Source: Channa striata
Lineage: Eukaryota > Chordata > Actinopteri > Anabantiformes > Channidae
Reading direction: 5' to 3'
Length of the DNA: 64,000 bases
Assembly: GCA_033026295.1 (NCBI GenBank)
Contig: CM065182.1
Location: 12,772,001-12,836,000, forward strand
A program made the position numbers and the translations under genes. Under the pieces are notes generated by a model that ran no database searches, had not been told where the DNA came from, and worked only from the letters and a program-made list of their open reading frames with translations. Shown piece after piece: positions 45,601-56,198 of the stretch. The first letter of the stretch is position 1. The number at the start of each line of letters is the position of its first letter.

Positions 45601-47998
45601 AACTGAACACATATGTAACATACAAATTATATATTGAAAAGGGTGGAATGGAAAAAAGGAGTTCCTCAGAGGTTGGTCATATATGCCTCTGAAAGCAGGA
45701 TTGTAACAAACAGGTTTGAATGGTTATAAAAAGTTTTTCCTCAGAGGTTACCCAAATCTTTCAATGTATTCTTGCTTAGAATGCATTCATGTCTCCTATA
45801 ACCAAATCAAATTTTAAGTATTTTTACTGTACATTTTTCTCGGGAATAACAAACACTGTCCTTGACTTTGAACCTTTATTAAAAAAACTTTTATATTTTA
45901 GAGGTTCCCAAAAAACTTCCATGTATTCTAGTTTATCTAGTGATGTCTGTTATCAATAGACCAATTTTACTGTATAGTTTTATAATAAAGTAAAGGTTAA
46001 TTTCTGTGTGAATGGGTTCTTAATCTTCCTGGGGATGGATGAAAGAGCAGCATGGAAAAGGGGGAGCCAGATTTCGCCTGATGCCTCCTTTTCTGTTCTC
46101 CATGTGAACATACATTGGACACTAGCAGTAAATCTAATGCGATCCAATACAGCAGCTCTGTCACAAATTGTACTTTATTTTTATTTTTATTATATTTAGA
46201 TTTATAATTTCTGAGTTTGGAAGTTGAAACTGTCAAGGTGATGATTCTACTCTATTTATTATTGAGGTCAAAGTTAGGTCAAAGTTGCTGTCCTTTTCGT
46301 GGAGAGACTTCAATGTGTCCAAAGTGTTCTTTGCAGACTTGGAGTATCTGGACTTGTTAATCATCTTTTGAAGTCGAAACCTGAGATTTGCCAAAAATGT
46401 GGCCTTCTACAGGTGGAAGTTTATTTAAAGGCCTGTCACCACTCCACTTCTCAAACCGGACAACCCACCTGAGTTGTTTCCTGAACCTGGTACTCAGTCG
46501 GCTGACACTCAACCTCTTCCAGCCCCTGTCCCTAAATTGGCCAGCACCCTGTCTGTCCCTGAAGCAGCCAAAAGTGAGCCTGTGGCACGAGTGGTCAACA
46601 TCCAGCCTGCTCCTGAGGCAGCTCCTAGGTCAGCTGACACATTATTACAGTAAATATACTTAAAATTTGATATGGTTATAGGAGACATGAGTCTAACAAG
46701 AATGCACTGAAAGTATTGGGTAACCTCTGAAGAAAAGCTTTTTATAAGCATCCAAACATGTGGACCCTGTTTGTTATAATGCTATAAGTTGGGGGAATTT
46801 ACTTAATAAAAAAACTGTACAGCAAAATGACTTAATCTGAAATCTTGTTTCCATTCAGCCAAGTTTTTCACTGTATATGTTTTAATGTTACAATGAAATT
46901 CCTTTGTTCAATTATATGTGAGTATGGTATGTTTGATTTATAATAATAGGCAAAGAAGATATTTCACATAATCTTTTTTACATGTAAGATGTGTTCTGTA
47001 TGTGTTATGTTATTTGTCATATTAAACGATGTGAGAAATAATACGCTCTATTAATTAGGTGAAATATTAAAATGTATTGCATTTGGTATGGAATGATTTC
47101 CCTTTCATAAATCAAAGTTTTCATTTTGTTCATTTGTTTTGCCCTTGCTCTCAAACCTTCCTCCTCGTATTCACTGCTGCAGCTCTTGGATCTTTCGGAA
47201 ATAACCCGAGACAACCCTGTCGAAATTCTCCAGCCAATAAGATTCATGCTGATCGATTCAGGCAGATTGGACACATCTGCGCGTTCTGCCCGCCCACCCC
47301 GTCACTAGTAAGGTCAGCACGAATCCTATTGGCTGGTGAAGTTTCGTGACGACCAGCAGTAGGTGAACGCGAGGAGGAAAGTTTGAAGTTGAAATAAAAC
47401 ATAAAAATGAAGATAAAAATCCATATAGTGTGCTCTCAAATTGAAAACTACGCTCTTGATTTACAAAAGCGAAATTCGTCTTGCCTGCAAGAATCCCCGA
47501 GCTTCAGGGGTACCCGTACCGTAAGTACGCGGGAAAAAAAGCGCAACAACACTTTATCGACGGCTTGTTTTACCGTGTTCTGGCGGCTCGCGTCACCGCA
47601 ATGTTGTCAGATGAAATCACGACAGATGAATTCTAGGTACTTATGCACGATTTGTCACAAGTTGGACACATCCTAAAGATGTTTAAGTCACACAGGATGA
47701 ACCTTACAGCAGTTACCTTCATGCGATATCTTCACTTGGTCAGGCATTTTTTCATAAACAGCCAATTCCTGGAAAACGGGATTATAACGTTGTTTATAAC
47801 GTTTTTGTGCAAATGCATGCAATTTCACAAACATATAAAAAAGGAATCTGCAATTTTTACTAATAGAATGTTGCAGACAGTAATCTAAAGAAAATGAAAC
47901 GTTGCATTTGCACCATTTATTTGACTCTGACTCACCATTATCATCCTGGATATTTCTTTGCAGTCTTCTTTCCTGGAGGGACGTATTTTAAAATGCAT
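42675..47998 (-). CDS. sat2: Diamine/thialysine N-acetyltransferase, SAT2-like
   Basis: GNAT-fold acetyltransferase using acetyl-CoA. SAT1 acetylates spermidine and spermine, while SAT2 prefers thialysine. Exons in coding order: 47936-47998, 45363-45405, 44170-44253, 43467-43559, 43256-43296, 42675-42857; phases fit, giving 168 residues (human SAT2 170). Recognised by DGFCQNPFFECLIAE, then VVGYALYF, YSTWNGRSLYLEDLYVMPE, and the acetyl-CoA loop RGHGIGK at 94-100. WNTPSLDFY and the EGWHLIRF end follow. YSTW.GR and the AEGWH block favour SAT2 over SAT1. The weak point is exon 2, only 43 bases: it keeps phase and has AG/GTGAGT sites, but the ELAEFEKL stretch typical of the family is replaced by a shorter LTLPQ sequence. 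Either this copy has diverged there or the true exon was missed. Intron 1 is about 2.5 kb and contains a CpG-rich palindrome. CCAAT- or TATA-type promoter elements were not resolved. Confidence 0.86.
46231..46653 (+). pseudogene. decayed reading frame with proline/alanine-rich tail
   Basis: One frame is open from 46231 to the TAA at 46651 apart from two internal stops, TGA at 46369 and TAA at 46426. The stretch after the second stop (about 74 codons) is rich in Pro, Ala, Val and Glu with repeated units such as QPLPAPVPKLAS and QPAPEAAPRS, which looks protein-like rather than random. The part before has SFSWRDFNVSKVFF and RFAKNVAFYRWKF. I recognise no family. It lies inside intron 1 of the sat2-like gene on the opposite strand, and may be a gene remnant or chance. 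Confidence 0.25.
47230..47336. promoter_or_regulatory. CCAAT inverted repeat in CpG-rich patch
   Basis: Arms 47230-47254 and 47312-47336 are inverted copies matching at 22 of 25 positions, with all three differences being transitions. Each arm holds CCAGCCAAT, so two CCAAT (NF-Y type) boxes point in opposite directions about 85 bases apart. The 57-base centre is GC-rich (CCCGCCCACCCC). This looks like a bidirectional promoter core. It lies in intron 1 of the sat2-like gene. Confidence 0.6.
47407..47520 (+). other. candidate first coding exon downstream of palindromic promoter
   Basis: An ATG at 47407 opens 38 codons (starts MKIKIHIVCSQ, ends near FRGTRT) that stop exactly at a perfect donor, GTAAGT at 47521. 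It follows the CCAAT palindrome by about 70 bases, in CpG-rich sequence. No next exon could be found and the peptide resembles nothing I know, so it may be a lncRNA exon or chance. Confidence 0.3.
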
Positions 47999-48570
47999 GT
48001 TTATAGCGGCACAGACGAGAGTTTTGACTGAGTCCCACACTTCGCCCCGTGTCCGAGAGAACTGAAGTAAATGCGCGGTAAATAGGAAACTGTTTGGATT
48101 AAGTGCATTTCTTTTCAAAATAAGACATAACCCGAAATGTCATATCAAAGAAACACGTCATGTTTTCAGTTTGAATTAAACTTAATATTAAACTCAATGG
48201 ACACTGACATTTCAGACTTGCAGAATCTACAAGTGTGAGTGTGTGAGAGGCCAATAAACATCTGTTGTTGTTGTTAAAACATGTTTGGAGGTGATTCCTA
48301 TGGAATTGTGTGCTGATAGCTAATGCATAATTATTAATATAAATACTAATGGGATGTGTCTTCACACATGAAAGTCCACCATTCTGTTTCACTTCTGCAT
48401 CTTTTTTAAATCTTACAGCTGCAAGCATTGTGATAGCTATGATATGTTTGAATTACACCTGCACCTGCATATATCTGAGGTTGAGATATAAAAATGAGGT
48501 CCAATAATGTGTTTTTTTTATTATATGCTTTTGTAATTAATTCTGTATATCCTTTAGACAGAAAAAAATT
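47999..48570. other. sat2-like 5' flank
   Basis: The first 70 bases upstream of the start are CpG-bearing (GTCCGAGAGAACTG, GCGCGG), consistent with 5' UTR and promoter. Beyond about 48150 it is AT-rich with no feature seen. Confidence 0.5.
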
Positions 48571-49700
48571 CTAGTGTTGGTTTCCTTTTGTCAAAAAAAA
48601 AAAATCATTAAAATCACCAACACAAATAATTATTGCCTGATAGTCAATAATCTCTAAAGGAAGTAAGAAGCTTTCCATGTTAGAGAGGACAGATTTCACG
48701 CTGTAGTCTGGGGGTCTGTAAACTGCAGCAATGAGCATCTTTAGAGGAGCTTCTATCTGCAAAACAACAAATTCTAAAGCTGTTACATTGTGTATATATG
48801 TTGCTTTTCTCTAATGTAAAGTTATTTTTAGCATAAAGGGCAACTCCACCACAGTGTCTGGTTGCTATGTGCGGGGAATTTGTATAGGACACGTGTCTAT
48901 TGTGATGAAATAATGTATAGCTTCCAAATAGAGTCACAGAAACAAAACAGTCAAATAAGTGAGTTTCTGTATCTGCAAGACACGGGTCACAGTGGCTTGT
49001 CATGTCACTGATGTGAGCTGCTAATCCTTTAACATTGTGGTGAACACTGGTGAAAGTGTTTTGGTTATTACTTGTTTGTAAGCTGTTGATGAGGGGCATC
49101 ATGTCTTGAAAGCTGGCTTGTCTCATATTCTCTAGAACTTTGGTGATTTCTTGGTTTGCATGTATCTCCTTCACATCCATATCTAGCAAATGTAAACCTC
49201 CCAGACAAGTCACTCTGCTGAGAGCTACATAAGCCATTCTAGGTTCAAAAATGTGTTTTAGTGAAACTACTGCTGATGCAGTCGTCACACCTTGATCTTT
49301 TAAAATGTTACTTCTATTTTCTCTATATACACTAAAGTATTAGGACCTCCTGGAACTCTGTTTTGATTGTTCCTTCCAGCGTTTTTATCATCCATCTTGA
49401 GTCCTAACATCGTGATAGGTACAGATTAATTTTCCGCAGAGGTGACACTATTGACAAGTTTGCCAAATGAGCCATTTAACTGTGGAACATAATTTTTTCT
49501 GTGAGCATAACATGTGCACCTTCGGCACTTTCAAGTACATCTGGCAAATCTTTTTTAGCTCATTGGAAGGGCTTAGCTTGTCTTGAAAGTCTTCCAGTTC
49601 GTGGGCCTTTTATTTATTGTCAGCATCAATTTTTACAATGTTAGAAAGAAGTTCAGCTAGTTTTTTGGAGTTGTGATCGTCTATGATCGTTAATTGCAAA
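48571..49700 (-). mobile_element. Helitron/Helentron remnant: helicase end plus endonuclease
   Basis: On the minus strand from about 49700, a degraded frame gives LPDVLESAEGAHVMLTEKI and then NGSFGKLV, both typical of Pif1-like helicase C-terminal regions. Helicase motif VI follows as AYVALSRVTCLGGLHLL near 49225-49175. The same frame (49288-48680) then reads HHNVKGLAAHISDM and DTETHL, the opening of an apurinic-type endonuclease domain. In another frame (48762-48571) it continues with AAVYRPPDY and VGDFNDFF. Helicase followed by endonuclease marks the Helentron subgroup of rolling-circle transposons. Frameshifts and stops make it inactive. The Rep domain and element ends are not visible. It lies between sat2 and taf6. 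Confidence 0.82.
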
Positions 49701-50853
49701 AAATGAGCAGTGCATCATGGGGACAAGGGAAAGGTTCATTAACAGCAATACTCTGCTACAGACAATTGGATTAATGAAATTTAGGTGACACCTACATAAT
49801 GTTGTGCAGGTTTGCAACTAGGTGAAGTTAAGGCCTTATATTTAAAAAAAACTATAAAAGCTACAACTTTGGTATTTAGTTCACTGTTTCATTATTATCT
49901 ACTGTTTCACCTACTAGACGCGTGTGGCTGCTACGCCATCGTGCGGCTGTTCGCGGAACTGCGACTTTTAAAGATTTTTTTTTTCCCATTTTTTAATTTT
50001 TCAGTACTTCAAATCTGACAGCAAGGCAGCGATCGAAGCACAGTGCCGCCTGCTGGAGCGTTCCGATATTACAATGGTGCAAAATAATTTTGGTTTTATG
50101 TGTATTCAATTCTCGAAGGTTCAGTGCATCAAACCTGAGCAGGCGCGTCAACGTGGAACTGCAATTTTCCATCCTCAGCAGTTGCAGCAGCAGCTGGCTG
50201 TGATCAATCACACGCATTTTCAGTAAATGCAGCGTTCTAGTTATTATTTTGGCACAATTAGGTTCTACTACATTTGACAAGAACACTAAGATTTAAAATA
50301 ACTGGTTTCACTTCATAATTTAACTTACACAACTATAAAACACGATGCATGTTTAAGTGAACAATTAAATTAGTTGTATAAAATGAGCAATAAGGTGGGA
50401 AAAAACATTATTTAACCAAATGCATCCTACTATCTCGTTTGAGCAGAACGGCTCTCTTACAATCCAAGATAACATCATATTTTTTGCTCAAACCTTTTTT
50501 AAATCGCTGGTGTTGATTTGTAATTATGAAAACATCTTCAGTCGACTAAAAGAAACAAAAAATATATGCAGATAAAGGAATTTATACAAAATCTGATTTA
50601 TTTTAGAGTAAAAAAGAAAACAAAAGAACATTAAATCAGAATATAGGCTGAGACGTTAGAGACAGAGACATTACAGACTGAGCTCATTTTTCACTGGGCA
50701 TAAACTTATTTACATTGTCTTGTCACATTTGCACTTTATTAGTCAACAGTTCCAATTCTCAGAGTTTACCTCTTTAAAGTCGGCCCAAACAAAGCTCCAT
50801 GTGTGTTCAGCTGCACCAACATTATTAAGAAAATTTAACTATCAATATTAGTC
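49701..50853. other. spacer with GC-richer patch, then taf6 3' UTR
   Basis: A GC-richer patch with several CpGs at 49915-49970 (GACGCGTGTGGCTGC) and CAGTGCCGCCTGCTGGAGCG at 50041-50060 are unassigned and may be repeat pieces. From about 50590 the sequence is taf6 3' UTR, with inverted AATAAA signals (TTTATT) at 50597 and 50735. Confidence 0.5.
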
Positions 50854-53800
50854 TCAGTGTGGCGACTGTGTGCTTGCTCCAGGAGACTCAGACCGGTCTA
50901 GCTTCATCCCTGCTTCGAGTGGTACAGAGGAAATTGATGTTGGTAGCACAGAACTCTTAGGCTCCAAAGAGGATGAGGCAGATGAGGGCAGGGATACCAC
51001 TATGTACTTTTGCATAGGTCGTGAACCTGTCAGTCCAGCTCCACTGCCAGGCTCCAGTTTAACCAAAGGCTGCAAAGTTGAAGCAGCACTGGGAACAGTA
51101 CTAGTCACGGGTGACGCGGACTGGGAAGAGCTGAGGGTAATTACCTAAAGAAACGACAAAAACACAGACAATACTCCTAAAATTAGTGGATAAGGTTTTC
51201 ACGTCCATCGAGAACTGCAAAGTTAAACATCAATTGTAAATTATTTGCTTTGTTAATAAAGTGGTAAATAGGTCAAAAATAAGGTATTAATAACTGTATT
51301 AGTACTGACAGGTGCTCTGTGGGGGCTTCATGCTGTGGTGGCGATGTAGAACAGCGTTTAAAACTGAAAAGAATGAAAAAATTTAAGTACCTGCTGAGTT
51401 GAAGCATTTCCTGCACTGGTTGCCATGACAATGTACTTTGTTGCTGGAGGAGATGGCTGTGATGGGGTCCCTGGTCTAGGGGACATCAAGGTGAGGGAAC
51501 TTGGAACCTTAATAATGCTGGGAGTGCGAGGCCCTGCAGACCCACTTAAACCACTTTGTGAGACTGAAAGGGTGGGACGAGGCTGCAAGAAAGAGTCATG
51601 CATTGTTCAACTTATGTCATTCTGCAATATTCATATTACCTCTAGTCTCTACATGCAATGCCTGACATACCTGTGTAATGGTTAATGTGGTTCTGTTGAC
51701 TTGTTGCGCTTGCAAGGCTGCTTGACTCCTGGCCTTCATTACATGTGAACAAAGCATGGATCCAAGGTAACCGTAGTCCGTTCGATACTGCTCCACATTG
51801 TCAGGCTGAGGTCGTATTTTGGCAATAACACTTGCACAGTGTTTCTTTAAAGAAAAAACACATTTATATACATTTATATATGAAATCTAAGTACTAGTTT
51901 AATAGAATTCAAAGAAAACAACTAAGAATGTTATCTAAAAAGTTTATCAAATGTAAGGGATGTTTTCTACTTTTACAGGCATAACCATGGACCGTTATTA
52001 ATTACCAGTAAAAGGCTTTGAACATGTTCAGCTCCTATTTTGTCAATATTGGAAACCACTGGCCCTTCCATCACTGCTTTGATGCGAGCACCCTCTACAA
52101 CAAGCCGAGGAAGGATCAACGTCTTAATCACCTACAGACGACAAAATCAGGATGTTAATGCTGATGGAAAAGACTGCAAATTAAAAAACAAACAAATCCT
52201 TATGGAAGAGAATCCTACTCACATCAGGTCCCAGTTCAGCAAGTCCAGCAATGCAGCCGTAGCGGGTTGTCCACTGGGTTTTGTCATCTAACAAACTCTG
52301 AGGAAATTAAAGAAAGTAATCAATATGACTTAAAAAACTATAAATGAAAAACAACCTGGAAGGATCTTCAGGACATGGCATTTCGGAGATTTGCTCTATG
52401 ACAGAAACACGTCTTTACTAATGTTATTTTTTAAAACAAAATGCGCAACACAGAAACCCACCTTACTAAAAGTCTTGGTGATACGCGACTGGATGTTGTT
52501 AGTAGTAGTGCTGAAAGTTTTACAGCTTTGGGCCATGAGACGAGCGGCAAAGTCTCGTAAAGCCCAGTGGTTGTCAACATCTGGTCGCAAACATAGCTGC
52601 TTACTCACAATACAAGTCACCACAGCTGGGATGAGCTCATGTAACTATAAATACATAAAAAAATGACATAAGAATTAACATAATTATCAAGGTTATATCC
52701 TAAAAAAATATGTAATAATAATTATATATATATATTTCGTCTTATTCACTCACATATTTCTCCAAGTATAGAGTTGGGTTGTCCATTAGAGCTTTGACCA
52801 TCCGCATTAGATAAATCAGTAGAGCCAAGTTGTTTTGCACAACATTTACGCGAACCTTAGACGAGAACATAAAGGCAATATTTTCAGCAAAGAAATTAGA
52901 ATTTATTTTATTTTTAAATATATGATGTTAATTTTTTCTGATAATGCAAAGAAAATGAAAAATATGCTCACTCCTTCAGATATAAAAGTGCTAAATCTTG
53001 GAAGCATTTGATATAGTCCAGGATCTGTAGCAATACTCTGCAAAGCTTCCTGAATTAAACAAGAGAGAAAAAAAGTTAAAACAATGACAGAGTAATTTTG
53101 CGTGTCAGTTGTGTGATTGCAATGACAAGTTTATCAGTTTTATTAGCAAATTGTTGTCATTACGAAATGTTTACCCAATTAATGAACTCCACTTTATAAT
53201 TCCTTGTCAAAACAAAATGTGTAAAAGTAATTCCATTAGTTCTTAGTTTGTAAAAAATAGCAATATATACTGGACTTACAGCTCTCTTAGCTTCACAAGA
53301 ACCAACACACGCTTCTGTGATTTCCTTGTAGTAGAGCTGCTGTTCTACAGACAGCTCATGAGTGCTGCGAGGCTTCAGCCTTATTAGGCCCTTTTCTTTT
53401 CCTGGAAGTAACAGATACAAACACGGGAAGTATGGGACAGGCATAATCATAGTGGCAAGAAACGAACACACGAAATGAGATCAGGGCTGTGTCATATCGT
53501 TATCATCCACTGGGACAATTTCTCTGTGAGATTTTAAATGTGTTAAATTATGATATGGATGACTTGCATGTACGTGCTGTAATGTGGTAGTGATTCCACA
53601 ACAAATACAACAAAGGTGGAACTCTAATTTAAAATTGTTTCACAAGCTCAAAGACAAACACCAGAATATAAGGAGGGGATCAAGAGATATGTTATAGCAA
53701 TAAAAGTCAATTTATTTTGATAGAATTGTCTTGTGAGCAACAGTACTCTATATTTTGCTGTGTGCATTCTTAAAAATAAATAAATAAAATAAATAAAGCA

Positions 53801-54936
53801 ATAGTAACAAAGCATTTTTTGTCATCCTCATCATTTAAATTAAGAATAATGGCTTTAAATATATTGTAATAATTATTTTATATCGACTGAAAGATAATTT
53901 AGATTTTTTTTTGCATATAACAAAATATGCAGCCCAACATGAGATTAGAGAAAGTAAAGGTTTAATTTTTCAGTGTACTGACCTTTGCCATCAGCAGCAG
54001 TTGCACCCTGACCCTTTCCTTGAATCGCACCTTCTTCCCCCTGGCCAGGCTTGACGACTTTAAGGGGCTCCGTGGATTCAGCCTTTTGTTGCTCTTTTGA
54101 TGCTGAAATAGTGCATATAAAATGTCATCATCAAGTCTTATTGTAATCTAAAGTTGTATTTTGCTAATTTAAACAGTTCTCACCTGGTGGTGGATTTTCT
54201 GGAATTGAAGGCTGTACTCCCTCAATACTTAACCAGTGGGCTGAGGCAAACAAAGATAGTGCATAAGTTTAGACAACCCACAAGAAAATATGACATACTG
54301 TAGTCTTATATCAGGTAATACAGCTTATCTTTGTACCTTTAAGAGACACGTCTAGAGGAACTCTGGGGAGTGGTGTGTTAATAATGTCACTAAGGTCCAC
54401 TTCCTTTTCCTCATAAAAATGAAGTTCTCTTCCACCACCACTTGCAAAGCGAAAAGGAATAAACTCTTGCGACTGGAACCCATACAGAGGCTACAAAAGG
54501 AGAATGCAGAGTAGAGATTGTGCTTTCATGGTTTCAATTAAATAAATCCCATTTTGTAGTTAAAGTTTATCAAGTTAAAAGTATGCATGTTGTCCTTTAC
54601 CTCCACATTTTTTAGTTTGAGAGCATGATCTATGTCACTTGTGGTTAGTTTACGTCTCTTTCCGTGGTGCATAAATTTGAGAGCATCCTTAAATAAAGGG
54701 GAGAAATGAAAGACACAAATCAGAACTGAAATATAGAGCAAGTAATAAAACATACATCTGTTCAAGCGACCATGGTTTACCTGTGCAATTTCTTTTATTC
54801 TGTAGCTGACTTCTTCACTTAGTGCTATGCAGCTTTCCTCCTGTAACTGTCCCACTCCTACAGACTCTGCCATGGCCTTCATGGACTCTGTGGGCAGGGT
54901 GACCGAACATTGCTTTTGCCGTCGTTCCTCTGCCAT
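50854..54936 (-). CDS. taf6: Transcription initiation factor TFIID subunit 6 (TAF6)
   Basis: Nuclear TFIID subunit (TAF6L is the paralogue in SAGA-type complexes); its histone fold pairs with TAF9. Coding exons in order: 54781-54936, 54601-54687, 54337-54490, 54184-54240, 53983-54102, 53280-53401, 52972-53049, 52754-52855, 52462-52644, 52223-52297, 52006-52131, 51671-51844, 51391-51582, 50854-51144; 638 residues (human 677). Domains: histone fold at about 10-81 (VSYRIKEIAQ, KRRKLTTSDIDHALKLKNVE); the conserved linker FRFASGGGRELHFYEEKEVDLSDIINTP; a low-complexity acidic/basic stretch encoded by exons 5-6; a HEAT-repeat region from about residue 190 to 460 (ELSVEQQLYYKEITEACVGS, CLRPDVDNHWALRDFAARL); and a Ser/Pro/Thr-rich tail containing two KYIVM/KYIVV motifs. 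A non-coding first exon ends at a donor at 55676, and exon 2 begins two bases before the ATG. Divergent from mrps31, sharing its promoter region. Complete. Confidence 0.96.
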
Positions 54937-55676
54937 GACTAAAATAAAATAAAAAAAATAATAATAATAATACAATAATAAGTCTGTAAGTTTATTCTCT
55001 GACATGTACACACAAGTTCACTAGCCTTCACTGCAGCCGTAATTATGACTAATGGTTCAAACAAACATGTTCACAAACTTTGAACTGGTTTTGCGACATG
55101 TACTAAATATCCAGTGAACCAGTCAAATGTTGTCACTGTCACAACACCTCTAACTTGCAATGTCTTTAGTCTATTATGTGAGTATACTGTAAAATATAAT
55201 TTAAATATTTTTTTCAACAATATGGTGTCGGATAATTCGCTCTGGAAGGAAATACTATCAAGTTTGATATCCGTCCCTAATACAGCGTCGGTTTACAGAT
55301 AGCGATACATGCGTTTACAACTGTAAAAAACTCAGGGTTACATTTTCTGATTTATAAACGTAAAATGCGGTTACATGAAAAAGACATAGGGAGCGATACT
55401 TTTTTACAAAGTTTTGATTCATACTTCATGCTTGTAAACAAAAACAGCGAGGCGGAAAGCGGGTTACCCAATCTGAGGGAACTACAACCACCTATATCGT
55501 TATGTAAGCGGGATCATAACTATATTTTGCATGCGTAACACTTACAGCACATATAGGACAGCGTACATGGCAAGTCTGTTGAAGACTGTGTACGTCTTTA
55601 ATATTAACTTACAGAGAGCTAATTTTGTTATGCTAGCTTGCATGCTAGCAACTTAGCCTCCGCTGACGTTTTTACC

Positions 55677-56198
55677 TGTGTGAAGTTGTCTTCTCCTTTT
55701 TTGAGGTTAGGCAGGAACTTGTACGAGTGAAAACTGTCAACGTTGAGATTTGCAACAATGATTATTTCGCAAAGCTGACTCTTCTGTACGAATATCCATG
55801 TTTCGATATAAATAACAAACTAATTCATGAATTTCTGCTAGGAGATCGGTTCATGAATTAGCGCTTATGTTCCCTCGCCATTTTGACTCACGTTCCGGTT
55901 AAGACATCGCGAGATTTTAGTTACGGTTTCGAAGAAGTCGCTGTTCTTTGAATTTACCTATAAATTTAAAAAGAACGCAACTTATCGCAGAACATGTATA
56001 GAAATACATTATAATCTGCAAAGTATTTAATGTCAGGATTAAATTATTTGAAATTCTAACAGACTTCATGCCAGTAGTACGTCCTACTCCCGTTTTCAAC
56101 CCGGAACTGATGTTCTCCTTGAGTTCACGGGGGTAAGTTTATGGTGTAGTAACAACAGCAAATGTCAGGAACGTGGAAGGACATTGCAAAAAGAAAAT
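55677..56198. promoter_or_regulatory. bidirectional taf6/mrps31 promoter region
   Basis: taf6 exon 1 (non-coding) lies from 55676 rightwards on the minus strand, and mrps31 starts at 56199 on the plus strand. Between them are CGCCATTTT at 55876-55884 (YY1-type on the minus strand), TCGCGAGA at 55907-55914 (conserved housekeeping promoter motif), TTCCGG near 55893 and CCGGAA at 56101-56106 (ETS-type). There is no TATA box. The compact arrangement suggests coordinated housekeeping expression. Confidence 0.7.

Noticed and set aside
46388..46663. 91-codon plus-strand frame starting MPKMWPS
   Set aside because: It overlaps the decayed frame in another register; its leucine-rich composition is the shadow of the Pro/Ala-rich frame.
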